From NCBI RefSeq assembly GCF_000145275.1, contig NC_014393.1:3720001-3784000 (forward strand): a stretch of DNA of 64,000 nt, in the 5' to 3' direction. This document shows, piece by piece, positions 24,958-34,635 of this stretch. Under the pieces are notes generated by a model. The model was given only the letters and a program-made list of their open reading frames with translations, had not been told where the DNA came from and ran no database searches. Numbering within the stretch: position 1 is the stretch's first letter; each line of letters opens with the position of its first letter. Made by a program: the position numbers and the translations under genes. The stretch comes from Clostridium cellulovorans 743B (GTDB lineage: Bacteria; Bacillota; Clostridia; Clostridiales; Clostridiaceae).

Positions 24958-26358
24958 TTACTCTTGTCTCATAGATTTAGCTTTTGCTTTTGCTTCCTCT
25001 ATGTTACCAACAAATAAGAATGCTGCTTCAGGAATTTCATCACATTTTCCATCAAGAATTTCTCTGAACCCACTTACAGTTTCAGCTATTGGCACATATT
25101 TACCCTGCATACCAGTAAATTGTTCAGCAACAGTAAAGCTTTGTGATAAGAATCTTTGAACTTTTCTTGCTCTACCAACAATAAGTTTATCTTCTTCTGA
25201 TAATTCGTCTACTCCAAGTATAGCTATGATATCTTGAAGTTCTTTATATCTTTCAAGAATATTCTTTACTTCAAGAGCTGTTTCATAGTGTTCTTTACCT
25301 ACAATTCTAGGATCTAGAATTCTTGATGTAGATTCAAGAGGGTCAACTGCTGGATAAATACCTATTTCAACTATAGCTCTAGATAAAACTGTTGTAGCAT
25401 CTAAGTGAGCGAAAGTTGTAGCTGGAGCTGGGTCAGTTAAATCGTCTGCAGGAACATAAACTGCTTGAACAGATGTAATAGATCCATGTTTTGTAGATGT
25501 TATTCTTTCCTGCAGAGCCCCCATTTCAGTGGCAAGTGTAGGTTGATATCCAACGGCAGATGGTATTCTACCAAGCAACGCTGAAACCTCTGAACCTGCT
25601 TGTGTAAATCTAAATATATTATCTATGAATAGTAGCACATCCTGACCTTTATCTCTAAAGTTTTCTGCCATTGTTAATCCTGTAAGTGCAACTCTCATTC
25701 TAGCACCTGGCGGCTCGTTCATTTGTCCGAATACCAATGCAGTTTTGCTTATAACTCCAGAATCACTCATTTCATGATATAAGTCGTTACCTTCTCTTGT
25801 TCTTTCACCAACACCAGTAAATACAGAAAGACCACCATGTTCTTTTGCTATGTTATTGATAAGTTCTTGAATAAGTACTGTCTTTCCAACACCAGCACCA
25901 CCAAATAGACCTATTTTCCCACCTTTTTGGTATGGTGCAAGTAAATCTATAACCTTAATTCCAGTCTCAAACATTTCTTGTTTGCTAGATTGGTCCTCAA
26001 ATGATGGTGGATTTCTATGGATAGGATACATAGTATCACTTACTACTTCACCTTTATTATCAATTGGCTGTCCTAGCGTATTGAATAATCTTCCAAGAGT
26101 AGCCTCTCCAACTGGAACTGTAATCGGAGCGCCTGTATCAATTGCCTTCATTCCTCTTCTAACGCCTTCTGTAGCTTGCATGGATATAGCTCTAACTATA
26201 TCATCCCCCATGTGTTGCTCAATTTCAGCTACTAATTTTTCTCCGTTTTCTAAATCTACTTCAACTGCGTTGAAAATATTAGGAAGAGTTTCAGTGCTAA
26301 ATTTTATATCTATAACTGGTCCTATGACTTGAACCACTTTTCCTTCGATATTCGCCAT
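24958..26358 (-). CDS. atpD: ATP synthase F1 beta subunit
   Basis: The catalytic subunit of F1 has 466 residues, with the P-loop GGAGVGKT at 153-160, the catalytic glutamate in GVGERTREGNDLY, Walker B VLLFIDNIFRFTQAGSEVSALLGR, and the DELSEED loop as DELSEED near residue 385. It follows atpG by 23 bases. No oddity is seen. Confidence 0.98.
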   Translation of the reverse strand: MANIEGKVVQVIGPVIDIKFSTETLPNIFNAVEVDLENGEKLVAEIEQHMGDDIVRAISMQATEGVRRGMKAIDTGAPITVPVGEATLGRLFNTLGQPIDNKGEVVSDTMYPIHRNPPSFEDQSSKQEMFETGIKVIDLLAPYQKGGKIGLFGGAGVGKTVLIQELINNIAKEHGGLSVFTGVGERTREGNDLYHEMSDSGVISKTALVFGQMNEPPGARMRVALTGLTMAENFRDKGQDVLLFIDNIFRFTQAGSEVSALLGRIPSAVGYQPTLATEMGALQERITSTKHGSITSVQAVYVPADDLTDPAPATTFAHLDATTVLSRAIVEIGIYPAVDPLESTSRILDPRIVGKEHYETALEVKNILERYKELQDIIAILGVDELSEEDKLIVGRARKVQRFLSQSFTVAEQFTGMQGKYVPIAETVSGFREILDGKCDEIPEAAFLFVGNIEEAKAKAKSMRQE

Positions 26359-26381
26359 AGTACACCTCCTATGCTTTATTA

Positions 26382-27236
26382 CTAACTTTGTGCTGAAGCA
26401 CCTCCAACAATCTCAGAGATTTCTTGCGTAATAGCTGCTTGTCGTATTCTATTATATTTAAGATTCAACTTCTCAATAAGTTCATCTGCATTCTTTGTGG
26501 CAGAATCCATAGCAGTCATACGTGATGACTGCTCACTAGTCTTTCCATTTAAAAGCGCAGTGAATACTTGACTATTCATATAGCTATTTATAAGAATCTC
26601 TAGATCCTCAATCGGTGTAAGCTCATAATTTATTTGTTTTCTATTTGTCTTTTTTTCTTGAACAGAATTGAAAGGAAGTAGTCTTTTCACTTCAACAGCT
26701 TGTTTTACAGAGGAAACGAACTTAGTATAAACTATATTGATTTCTCCATATTCATTAGATTTATATAATTCTAATGCTTTTGTAGCAATAACTGCAGCTT
26801 CATCCATAGTAGGAATACTTTTTAAATCTACATATTCTGCTAAGGTATCAAATTTATATCTTCTAAGATAGCCTCTTCCCTTTTCGCCAACTAAGATAAC
26901 TTTTTTATTCTCTTTGTCATCTTTGATTTTATCGATAAGAGTTAAGATAACATTTGAGTTATACCCTCCACACAAGCCTTGATCCGATGTAATAACTATA
27001 TAAGCCGTTTTAGTTCCCCCATTACCATTAACGTATATGTTTGACTCTTCTACATCTGTCGCTATTTGATTCATAATACCATCTAAAACTTCGCCATATG
27101 ATTTATTATTAATCATAGCGACTCTAGCTTTTTTCAGGTTAGATGTAGCAATAAGACTCATAGAACTAGTTATTTTTCTCGTATTTTTTACAGACTTTAT
27201 TCTTCTCTTTATCTCTATTAATCCTGCGCCTGCCAT
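26382..27236 (-). CDS. atpG: ATP synthase F1 gamma subunit
   Basis: Gamma is the central rotor shaft. The 284-residue protein has the N-terminal coiled coil (MAGAGLIEIKRRIKSVKNTRKI), the conserved SDQGLCGGYN, and the C-terminal helix RMTAMDSATKNADELI with NRIRQAAITQEISEIVGGA. Length and ends are normal. It lies between atpA and atpD. Confidence 0.98.
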   Translation of the reverse strand: MAGAGLIEIKRRIKSVKNTRKITSSMSLIATSNLKKARVAMINNKSYGEVLDGIMNQIATDVEESNIYVNGNGGTKTAYIVITSDQGLCGGYNSNVILTLIDKIKDDKENKKVILVGEKGRGYLRRYKFDTLAEYVDLKSIPTMDEAAVIATKALELYKSNEYGEINIVYTKFVSSVKQAVEVKRLLPFNSVQEKKTNRKQINYELTPIEDLEILINSYMNSQVFTALLNGKTSEQSSRMTAMDSATKNADELIEKLNLKYNRIRQAAITQEISEIVGGASAQS

Positions 27237-27260
27237 TATTCCACCTCCTATTTAAGTGGA

Positions 27261-28772
27261 TTAGATCTCGTTAAACTTCTTCTTAAAATCAGAAATAGAA
27301 CTTCTGATCTTATTTTTCAGATCATCATCAAGAGCTTTTTTGTCTCTTAACTCATCTATTACATCTTTATGATGTATATCTAAATCTTTCACCATGGTAT
27401 TAGTGAATTCTAGAACTTTATTTACAGGAATATCATCTATTAATCCTTCATTAGCTGCAAAGAATACCACTACTTGATGAATAACATCTATTGGCTCATA
27501 TTGATTTTGTTTTAATATCTCCATAAGTCTTCTTCCTTTTTCAAGGACTCTCTTTGATTCCTTATCTAAATCAGAACCAAATTGAGCAAAAGCAGCTAAT
27601 TCTCTGTATTGTGCTAGTTCAAGTCTTAATGTACCAGTAACTTGCTTCATAGCTTTAATTTGAGCACTACCACCAACTCTTGATACAGATATACCAGCAT
27701 TAACCGCTGGCTTTTGACCTACGTTAAACGCTTCACTTTCTAAGAATATCTGACCATCTGTAATAGAAATTACATTTGTAGGTATATATGCTGAAATATC
27801 TCCTGCTAGAGTTTCAACTATTGGTAACGCTGTGATTGAACCTCCACCAAGTTCTGGTGAAAGCTTAGCAGCTCTTTCAAGCAATCTTGAATGAAGATAG
27901 AATATATCTCCTGGGTAAGCTTCTCTACCAGGTGGTCTACGAAGTAATAATGACATTGTTCTATAAGCAACAGCATGCTTAGACAGATCATCATAAACTA
28001 TCAATACATCTTTTCCTTGTTTCATAAAATATTCAGCCATTGTTACTCCAGAGAATGGTGCAAGATACTGAAGTGGAGCTGAATCAGATGCTGTTGATGA
28101 AACTACAATAGAGTAATCCATAGCACCCATTTCTGTTAATGTACCAACAATATTTGCAACTGTAGATTGTTTTTGACCTATAGCTACATATATACAAATA
28201 ACATTTTTTCCTTTTTGATTAAGAATTGTATCAAGAGCAATTGCAGTTTTACCTGTTTGTCTATCACCTATTATAAGTTCTCTTTGCCCCCTCCCGATTG
28301 GGATCATTGAGTCTATAGCCTTAATACCTGTTTGTAACGGTTGATTAACAGACTGTCTATCAATTACACCATATGCAGGACTTTCACAAGGTCTAGTTTC
28401 TACATGTTTTATAGAACCTTTACCATCTATTGGTTTTCCAAGTGGATTTACAACTCTTCCAACAACTTCATCACCTACTGGAACTTCAACTACTCTACCA
28501 GTGGTTTTAACTACATCGCCTTCTTTAATTCCTTCTTCATCGCCAAGAAGAACACAGCCTACGTTGTCCTTTTCAAGATTTTGAGCCATACCATAAACTC
28601 CATTAGGGAATTCAAGTAATTCTCCCTCCATACAGTTATTCAAACCATAAACTCTGGCAATACCATCTCCAATTTGAACAATAGTACCAGAATCAATAGT
28701 GTCTAACTTTTGGGTATAACCTTGAATTTCTTTTTTTATAATAGAAGTAATTTCTTCTGGTTTAATATTCAT
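27261..28772 (-). CDS. atpA: ATP synthase F1 alpha subunit
   Basis: The 503-residue non-catalytic nucleotide-binding subunit has the P-loop GDRQTGKT at 169-176, Walker B DVLIVYDDLSKHA, and the arginine finger region AYPGDIFYLHSRLLERAAKL. Length is standard. It overlaps no neighbour and is 24 bases upstream of atpG. Confidence 0.98.
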   Translation of the reverse strand: MNIKPEEITSIIKKEIQGYTQKLDTIDSGTIVQIGDGIARVYGLNNCMEGELLEFPNGVYGMAQNLEKDNVGCVLLGDEEGIKEGDVVKTTGRVVEVPVGDEVVGRVVNPLGKPIDGKGSIKHVETRPCESPAYGVIDRQSVNQPLQTGIKAIDSMIPIGRGQRELIIGDRQTGKTAIALDTILNQKGKNVICIYVAIGQKQSTVANIVGTLTEMGAMDYSIVVSSTASDSAPLQYLAPFSGVTMAEYFMKQGKDVLIVYDDLSKHAVAYRTMSLLLRRPPGREAYPGDIFYLHSRLLERAAKLSPELGGGSITALPIVETLAGDISAYIPTNVISITDGQIFLESEAFNVGQKPAVNAGISVSRVGGSAQIKAMKQVTGTLRLELAQYRELAAFAQFGSDLDKESKRVLEKGRRLMEILKQNQYEPIDVIHQVVVFFAANEGLIDDIPVNKVLEFTNTMVKDLDIHHKDVIDELRDKKALDDDLKNKIRSSISDFKKKFNEI

Positions 28773-28782
28773 AGGTTCACCT

Positions 28783-29322
28783 CTATTCTTCCTTATACAT
28801 TATATTTCTCATCTCTTCAAGTTTCGTCTTAAGAGTTCCATCAATTACATCATCACCAACTCTTACATAAACTCCACCTATAATACTTTTATCAACTTGT
28901 TCAACTAGTATTATGTCTTTATCGTACTTCTTTTCTAACTTATTTATTAATGCACGCTTTTGAATTTCATTCAGTTGCAATGCAGTAACTACAGTTGCTT
29001 CGATTTTATTATTTTTCTCAAGATGGATTTTTTCCATCTCTCTTAGTTTCTCTTCCAAGAACAGAATTCTACCTCTTGTTATTAGAATAGTTAAAAATCT
29101 TAACAAATCCGCATCTATCTTACCTTCAAAAAGTTCTTTGAAGATAACCTTCTTTTTATGGGAACTTATTTGTGGATGCTCAATCATTCTTGCTAACTCT
29201 TCATTTGTTTTAATGAGAGTAACAATTTCTTTTAAGTCATCCATAAATTCTTTAATCTTGCCTTTTTCCTCTGCAACCTCGTATAAGGCTAACGCATATC
29301 GTCTATCAAGATATTCATACAT
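28783..29322 (-). CDS. atpH: ATP synthase delta subunit
   Basis: The 179-residue delta subunit links F1 to the peripheral stalk. It has an N-terminal six-helix domain starting YLDRRYALALYEVAEEKGK and the C-terminal family pattern VDKSIIGGVYVRVGDDVIDGTLKTKL. Its ATG follows the atpF stop by 1 base, so the genes are coupled. Confidence 0.96.
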   Translation of the reverse strand: MYEYLDRRYALALYEVAEEKGKIKEFMDDLKEIVTLIKTNEELARMIEHPQISSHKKKVIFKELFEGKIDADLLRFLTILITRGRILFLEEKLREMEKIHLEKNNKIEATVVTALQLNEIQKRALINKLEKKYDKDIILVEQVDKSIIGGVYVRVGDDVIDGTLKTKLEEMRNIMYKEE

Positions 29323-29323
29323 A

Positions 29324-29806
29324 TTAACTACCTACCTTCGATAAATAGTCATCAATAAGTCTTCTATGTTCTTCCTCATCAATTGCAGCTTCGAGGGCTC
29401 TTGTAGACATTGCTACAGCAAGATCTATAGTTTCAGTTCTTAATTCTTCTATTAGCTTTTCCTTTTCTCTCTTAGCTTCTTTTTGAGCTCTATCTATAAT
29501 CAATTTAGCTTCATTTTGAGCAGAGTCAAGTATCTCCCTTGAAACAACTTCAGCATTCTTTTTCTGCATTTCTACTATCTCTCTGCCTTGATCTTTAGAT
29601 TTAGCTAATAACTCTTCTCTTTCTTTAACTAATAATTCTGCCTTTGCTTTTTTCTCTTCAGCTAAAGAATAATTGCTTTTTATACTTTCTTCTCTTTCTT
29701 CTATTACTATTAGAATCTTTTTCCAAAAAAACTTTTTTACTACTGCTAGTAGAATTATAAAATTGATTATCGCAGCTAAAATTACTGCAAGATTAATATC
29801 TACCAT
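29324..29806 (-). CDS. atpF: ATP synthase Fo b subunit
   Basis: The 160-residue peripheral-stalk subunit has one N-terminal membrane helix (LAVILAAIINFIILLAVVKKFFW) and then a long charged coiled coil to the end. It lies between atpE and atpH. The length is typical of a homodimeric b subunit. Confidence 0.96.
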   Translation of the reverse strand: MVDINLAVILAAIINFIILLAVVKKFFWKKILIVIEEREESIKSNYSLAEEKKAKAELLVKEREELLAKSKDQGREIVEMQKKNAEVVSREILDSAQNEAKLIIDRAQKEAKREKEKLIEELRTETIDLAVAMSTRALEAAIDEEEHRRLIDDYLSKVGS

Positions 29807-29866
29807 AGAGCTTTTAGCCTCCTTTCAGGCTAGAATTTAAAACTTTTTATAAAGTGTAAGCTTATA

Positions 29867-30103
29867 TTAGGCAACAAATATAAGTAAAATAGCTATGATT
29901 AAAGCATATATTGCAGTAGCTTCTGAGAAAACTATACCAAGAATCATTGTTCTAGTAATATCACTACTTGCTTCTGGTTGTCTTGAAACTCCTTCAACAG
30001 CTTTTGCAGCAACGTTACCACAACCAATTCCTGCTCCAACAACTCCTAAAGCCGCTAACCCAGCAGCAAGTACCTTCATTCCATTTACAAAACTTTCATT
30101 CAT
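29867..30103 (-). CDS. atpE: ATP synthase Fo c subunit
   Basis: The 78-residue c-ring protein has two membrane helices and the polar loop GVSRQPEA. The ion carboxylate is Glu61 in FSEATAIYALI. At the sodium-ligand positions known from Ilyobacter (Gln32, Ser66), this protein has Cys28 and Ala62, so the ring should carry protons. It lies between atpB and atpF in the normal order, with its own strong GGAGGT site. Confidence 0.97.
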   Translation of the reverse strand: MNESFVNGMKVLAAGLAALGVVGAGIGCGNVAAKAVEGVSRQPEASSDITRTMILGIVFSEATAIYALIIAILLIFVA

Positions 30104-30126
30104 TTTACATACCTCCGTTATTTTTA

Positions 30127-30873
30127 TTATTCTTCTGCTATAATTTTTGTGTTTATAGTTACTAGCATTAAAACGATATACGTCTGGATTAATCCATCGA
30201 ATATATCAAAATACATGTGTGGGAAAATTGGTATTACCAATGAAAAAAGATTAAACGTTAACACATGTGAAAATTCAACAGCTGTAGATGTTGCTTCTGA
30301 TAAATGCGCTAAGGCTTCATAAATAAGTTCAACTAAAATAGTACCTGCAAGTAAATTTCCAAAAAGTCTGAGACTTGTAGATAATAAGAATGTTAATCTT
30401 TCTACAATATTCAGTGGAAAAATAAAAGCTACTGGTTGAGCAAAACCTTTTAGATAATGACCCAGTCCATTGACTTTAATAGCATAACCATTGATTACAC
30501 CAAATGCAATTAATCCAAAAGACAACGCTATATTTATATTCGCTGCTGGTGGTTTAATCCCTATTAGTCCTATGAGATTAAGTAATCCTAAATATAATGC
30601 TAAGGTTCCAACAAAAGGCACAAACTGCTTATACTGACTTCCCATATTTTGATCTACTAATCCTCGTATAAAGTTTACAAAAGTTTCTGCAACTGCTTGC
30701 CTTCTGGATGGAATAACTTTTAAATTTCTTGAAAAATAAAAAGTTACTGCGATTATTATTAACATCACTGACCACATCATTATATTAAGTCTGATAAAGG
30801 TTGTGTCTATTTTAAATGGAACCTTTAATACATCGGTAGACCAGTATACTACATCTGCTTCTTTTCCTCCCAT
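30127..30873 (-). CDS. atpB: ATP synthase Fo a subunit
   Basis: The 248-residue membrane stator subunit has five to six helices and the conserved arginine helix in STSLRLFGNLLAGTILVELIY, where Arg faces the c-ring carboxylate. The C-terminal helix FDIFDGLIQTYIVLMLV is typical. It follows atpI by 7 bases. Confidence 0.96.
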   Translation of the reverse strand: MGGKEADVVYWSTDVLKVPFKIDTTFIRLNIMMWSVMLIIIAVTFYFSRNLKVIPSRRQAVAETFVNFIRGLVDQNMGSQYKQFVPFVGTLALYLGLLNLIGLIGIKPPAANINIALSFGLIAFGVINGYAIKVNGLGHYLKGFAQPVAFIFPLNIVERLTFLLSTSLRLFGNLLAGTILVELIYEALAHLSEATSTAVEFSHVLTFNLFSLVIPIFPHMYFDIFDGLIQTYIVLMLVTINTKIIAEE

Positions 30874-30880
30874 AAAACTA

Positions 30881-31243
30881 TCACTCCCCTTTCTTTTTAA
30901 TTATTGAAACTATTAATGGTACTTGATATAAAGTATAACCTATTATGTATGGGAAAGCATAATTGGGTACTTTCAAAATAAGGTAAATTGCCACTAATGC
31001 TATTATTATTATTCTTAATATAAAAGAAATTATTATAAATAAAACAAATGCTTCTTTATAATTATTAAGAAAATAAAAGCTCCCATGGTAATTCAATACA
31101 TAAGATAGAATTCCTAACAAAAACCCTACCAAAAATGGCATAATAAATTTGGGGTTTATATATCCAAATATTATGCTCATTAAAACTAGAAGAATCATTA
31201 AAATTTTTATGAAGTCCTTTGTTATTATCTTTTGTCTCAGCAA
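30881..31243 (-). CDS. atpI: AtpI-like ATP synthase accessory protein
   Basis: The 120-residue protein has four hydrophobic helices and no obvious motif. It is the first gene of the operon and has the size of AtpI proteins, which help assemble the c-ring. Translation starts at TTG 31241-31243, with AAGGA about 9 bases upstream; no ATG or GTG serves this frame. The ORF from 31253 in another frame is a shadow. Confidence 0.78.
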   Translation of the reverse strand: MLRQKIITKDFIKILMILLVLMSIIFGYINPKFIMPFLVGFLLGILSYVLNYHGSFYFLNNYKEAFVLFIIISFILRIIIIALVAIYLILKVPNYAFPYIIGYTLYQVPLIVSIIKKKGE

Positions 31244-31252
31244 TTAGCATCA

Positions 31253-31806
31253 TTCCTTACTACTTGATTATTATAATCTCCATTCTAACACAAATAAACT
31301 TCTAAATTTTCCTAATTTCCTATAATAGCGTTGATTTTGCAAGTTTAAGGTTTATTCCTTCACTTTTAAGCCACTATACTCATGTTTTCTATAATATATT
31401 CATTTTTTTTGCAAGTTCCTTCATTTTTAAATAAAGGCTCAATTTTCTGAAAATTGAATAAGTTATCCATAACTCCTTTACCTAAATTATTAAACTTTAT
31501 ACAATAGCTTTCTTAAGCATGAAATCGTCTCCGTAAACATTTACATGAGAATTTCTATCAATATATATGTTTTTTCATATATATACAGTAAAAAACTGGA
31601 GTTATTATAAAAATTATAAATAGATTATAAATTGCAATAACACTTTTAAATTATTCAAAAATTTTTTAAATTAATCATTAATTTATGTACTTTTTTAATA
31701 ACTTATATGCCTTAATTATTTTTATCGTATTAACATGACAAAACTTTAACGTTTTCAATTGATAAGCTAATTATTTTTTGTTGCTTTTGGCCTTTTTATA
31801 GTAACA
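31253..31806. other. Gap between atpI and thlA terminator
   Basis: No gene is seen in 550 bases. The part nearest atpI holds two similar segments with TTTTGCAAGTT and CCTTCA-TTTTAA (about 31334-31371 and 31408-31431). No single promoter for atpI stands out. Confidence 0.5.
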
Positions 31807-31855
31807 AAAAACAGTCTATTTACCGTAAAATACCCTGTAGTAAATAGACTGTTTT
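31807..31855 (-). terminator. Terminator of thlA
   Basis: Perfect 15-base arms AAAACAGTCTATTTA and TAAATAGACTGTTTT, with TTTTTTGTTAC after the stem on the minus strand. Confidence 0.92.
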
Positions 31856-31871
31856 ATTAAATTTTAACTAA

Positions 31872-33056
31872 TTAGCATTTTTCAACTATTACAGCTGTTC
31901 CTTGTCCGCCACCTATACATAATGTAGCAAGACCTAATTTAGCATCTTCTCTTTTTTGTAATTCGTGAATTAATGAAACTAATATTCTAGCACCTGAAGC
32001 ACCAACTGGATGTCCAAGAGCAATAGCTCCACCATTTACATTAACTTTGCTCATATCGAATTCTAAATCTTTAGCAACTGCTAAACTTTGAGCAGCAAAA
32101 GCTTCATTTGCTTCGATAAGATCTAAATCAGCAACTGAAAGGTTTGCTCTTTCAAGAGCAACTCTTGTTGAAGCAACTGGTCCGTATCCCATGATTTGTG
32201 GATCTAATCCTTTTGATCCCCATGAAACAATTTTAACTAAAGGTTTAACACCTAATTGAGCTGCTTTTTCAGCACTCATAACTACTAGTGCAGCAGCACC
32301 ATCATTGATACCTGATGCATTACCAGCTGTAACTGTTCCGTCTTTCTTGAATGCTGGCTTTAATTTACCTAATGATGCAGCTGTTGTTCCAAATCTTGGG
32401 AATTCATCTGTATCAAATACTATTGGGTCACCTTTTCTTTGTGGAATAGTAACTGGTACTATTTCATCCTTGAATCTACCTGCTTTAACAGCAACTTCAG
32501 CCTTTTGTTGTGAACTTGCAGCAAATTCATCTTGCATTTCTCTAGTTAAGTTCCATTTTTCTGCTATGTTTTCAGCAGTAATACCCATGTGGTATCCATA
32601 GAAAGCATCTGTTAACGCATCATTTATCATAGCATCAACGATTTTTCCATCACCCATTCTTTGTCCCCATCTAGTTGTTGGTAATATATATGGTGCTAAA
32701 GACATGTTTTCCATACCTCCAGCAACTACAACATCAGCATCACCAGATTGAATCATTTGGCAAGCTAATGATACAGATCTTAAACCTGAACCACAAACTT
32801 TATTAATTGTCATTGCAGGAACTTCTTCTGGAAGACCTGATTTAACTGTAGCTATTCTTGCTACATTTTGTCCAAGTCCTGCTGATATAACGTTACCCAA
32901 TACAACTTCGTCAACTTGGTCTCCGCTTATACCTGCTCTGCTCACTGCTTCTTTAATAACGATAGCTCCTAACTCTGCTGCTGGAACAGATTTTAATGAA
33001 CCTCCAAAAGTACCTACTGCAGTTCTAACTGCACTTACGATTACTACATCTCTCAT
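31872..33056 (-). CDS. thlA: Acetyl-CoA acetyltransferase (thiolase)
   Basis: Thiolase condenses two acetyl-CoA to acetoacetyl-CoA, the entry to butyrate or butanol formation. The 394-residue protein has nucleophile Cys88 in NKVCGSGLRS, the active-site histidine in GHPVGASGARI and the second cysteine, Cys380, in CIGGGQG. C. acetobutylicum ThlA has a redox disulfide between Cys88 and a cysteine at the same C-terminal site, so a similar switch is possible. ATG follows AGGAGGT. It is monocistronic, with its own promoter and a Rex-like site. Confidence 0.96.
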   Translation of the reverse strand: MRDVVIVSAVRTAVGTFGGSLKSVPAAELGAIVIKEAVSRAGISGDQVDEVVLGNVISAGLGQNVARIATVKSGLPEEVPAMTINKVCGSGLRSVSLACQMIQSGDADVVVAGGMENMSLAPYILPTTRWGQRMGDGKIVDAMINDALTDAFYGYHMGITAENIAEKWNLTREMQDEFAASSQQKAEVAVKAGRFKDEIVPVTIPQRKGDPIVFDTDEFPRFGTTAASLGKLKPAFKKDGTVTAGNASGINDGAAALVVMSAEKAAQLGVKPLVKIVSWGSKGLDPQIMGYGPVASTRVALERANLSVADLDLIEANEAFAAQSLAVAKDLEFDMSKVNVNGGAIALGHPVGASGARILVSLIHELQKREDAKLGLATLCIGGGQGTAVIVEKC

Positions 33057-33122
33057 GGAATTACCTCCTAAATTTATTTAAGCTTATTGCTTTAAAACGA
33101 ATTTACATTTGTCAACATATTT

Positions 33123-33151
33123 ATTATAACTATTTAAAGCTTTTTTATCAA
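33123..33151 (-). promoter_or_regulatory. Promoter of thlA
   Basis: TTGATA (33146-33151) and TATAAT (33123-33128) on the minus strand are 17 bases apart, about 65 bases before the start. The C. acetobutylicum thl promoter also uses TTGATA and TATAAT. Confidence 0.85.
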
Positions 33152-33157
33152 TATAAA

Positions 33158-33175
33158 TTGTTAAAATTTTAACTA
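33158..33175. promoter_or_regulatory. Rex-like redox operator upstream of thlA
   Basis: TTGTTAAAATTTTAACTA matches the Rex consensus TTGTTAAnnnnTTAACAA with one mismatch. It lies 6 bases upstream of the thlA -35 box. Rex senses the NADH/NAD+ ratio and is known to act on thl in clostridia. Confidence 0.75.
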
Positions 33176-33224
33176 ATTTATGTATTATTTTCTTTATCCA
33201 ATAAAATATTGATAATTTGCTAAC

Positions 33225-33254
33225 AAAAAGCTACCTTAATTTAGGTAGCTTTTT
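33225..33254 (-). terminator. Terminator downstream of wecB
   Basis: AAAAAGCTACC and GGTAGCTTTTT pair around ATTTA-rich loop bases, with T runs on both strands. The bases from 33255 to 33457 hold nothing else that I recognise. Confidence 0.85.
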
Positions 33255-33457
33255 TACATACATATTAGTAATACTTAAATTTGATGAATATTCTTAATAT
33301 AAACTCCTCATTTAACAAAGTAAATTTTAAGAATCATCATTAAAATGATAGTTAATTTTTTATTATAGGTTAAACTGTAAATATCTTAATTTCAAATTAA
33401 ATTCTAACATTTTGTTAAATAAAATATATCATCCTAAATAAATTCTATATCTGGCAT

Positions 33458-34615
33458 TTATTTAGAACTCTTTAAATCCATAGCTGGAACATCTCTTTTA
33501 CCAAAATAATATAAAATATCTTCAGCAATTCTCTTTGAGGCTTTTCCATCACCATATGGATTTGCTGCCTTACTCATAAGTTCATAAGCTTTTGGATCAC
33601 GTATAAGCTTATTTGCCTCATTTACTATATATTCAGTATCTGTACCAACAAGCTTTACAGTACCAGCTTTAACAGCTTCTGGTCTTTCCGTTACATCTCT
33701 AAGCACAAGTACAGGTTTTCCAAGGTGTGGCGCTTCTTCTTGAAGTCCACCTGAGTCTGTCATAATCATATATGCATTATTCATAAGGTTATGAGTCTCT
33801 TTTGTATCTAAAGGATATAATAGATGAATTCTTTCTTCTCCATCTAGGTGCTTATATACAACATCCTTAACAACTGGATTTAAATGTACAAGATACACAA
33901 GTTCAACATCTTTATTTTCTCTAACAATTGTTTTAAGAGCCTTACAGATATTTTCTATCCCATCTCCCCAGTTTTCTCTTCTATGAGCTGTAACCATTAT
34001 AACTTTTCTTTTTTTATAATTTATATAATTTAATTGTTCTGTTTTAAATTCATAATTATCTTCTACAGTATGAGCCATAGCATCTATTACTGTGTTTCCA
34101 GTAACAAAAATATCCTCTTCTTTAACACCTTCTCTAAGAAGGTTATTTTTAGCTACTTCCGTTGGAGAAAAATTTAAATCAGCTACAGCGCAAGTTAATT
34201 TTCTATTCATCTCTTCTGGGAATGGGAAATATTTATCAAAGGTCCTTAATCCCGCCTCAACATGTCCAACTTTAATTTGCTTATAAAACGCAGCTAAAGC
34301 GCTAGCAAAAGTAGTTGTAGTGTCTCCATGCACAAGAATCATATCTGGATTTTCTTGTTCAAATATCTCCTCTAAATTTTCTAGAACCTTTGTAGTTATA
34401 CTTGTAAGCGTCTGTTTTGTTTGCATTATATTTAAATCATAATCTGTCTTTATCTCAAAAAGTTCTAATACTTGGTCAAGCATTTCTCTATGTTGCGCAG
34501 TTACACATACCTTTGATTCAATTTCTTCATGCTTCTCAAGTTCTTTTATTAATGGGGCCATTTTTACTGCTTCTGGTCTAGTTCCAAATATAGTTATTAT
34601 CTTGATTTTTTCCAT
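33458..34615 (-). CDS. wecB: UDP-N-acetylglucosamine 2-epimerase
   Basis: The 385-residue non-hydrolysing epimerase makes UDP-ManNAc for teichoic acid or other wall polymers (MnaA/WecB). Motifs are FGTRPEAVKMAPLI at the N-terminus, VHGDTTTTFASALAAF, GHVEAGLRT and DSGGLQEEAPHLGKPVLVLRD. It follows tagO by 20 bases, so lipid-linked GlcNAc and UDP-ManNAc are made from one transcript. Confidence 0.95.
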   Translation of the reverse strand: MEKIKIITIFGTRPEAVKMAPLIKELEKHEEIESKVCVTAQHREMLDQVLELFEIKTDYDLNIMQTKQTLTSITTKVLENLEEIFEQENPDMILVHGDTTTTFASALAAFYKQIKVGHVEAGLRTFDKYFPFPEEMNRKLTCAVADLNFSPTEVAKNNLLREGVKEEDIFVTGNTVIDAMAHTVEDNYEFKTEQLNYINYKKRKVIMVTAHRRENWGDGIENICKALKTIVRENKDVELVYLVHLNPVVKDVVYKHLDGEERIHLLYPLDTKETHNLMNNAYMIMTDSGGLQEEAPHLGKPVLVLRDVTERPEAVKAGTVKLVGTDTEYIVNEANKLIRDPKAYELMSKAANPYGDGKASKRIAEDILYYFGKRDVPAMDLKSSK

Positions 34616-34635
34616 TTTACATCCTCCATGCTATA

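Noticed and set aside
31065..31253. 62-codon ORF from ATG 31253 on the minus strand as an alternative to atpI
   Set aside because: It is in a different frame from the AtpI-like hydrophobic protein, which fits the operon position and spacing to atpB.
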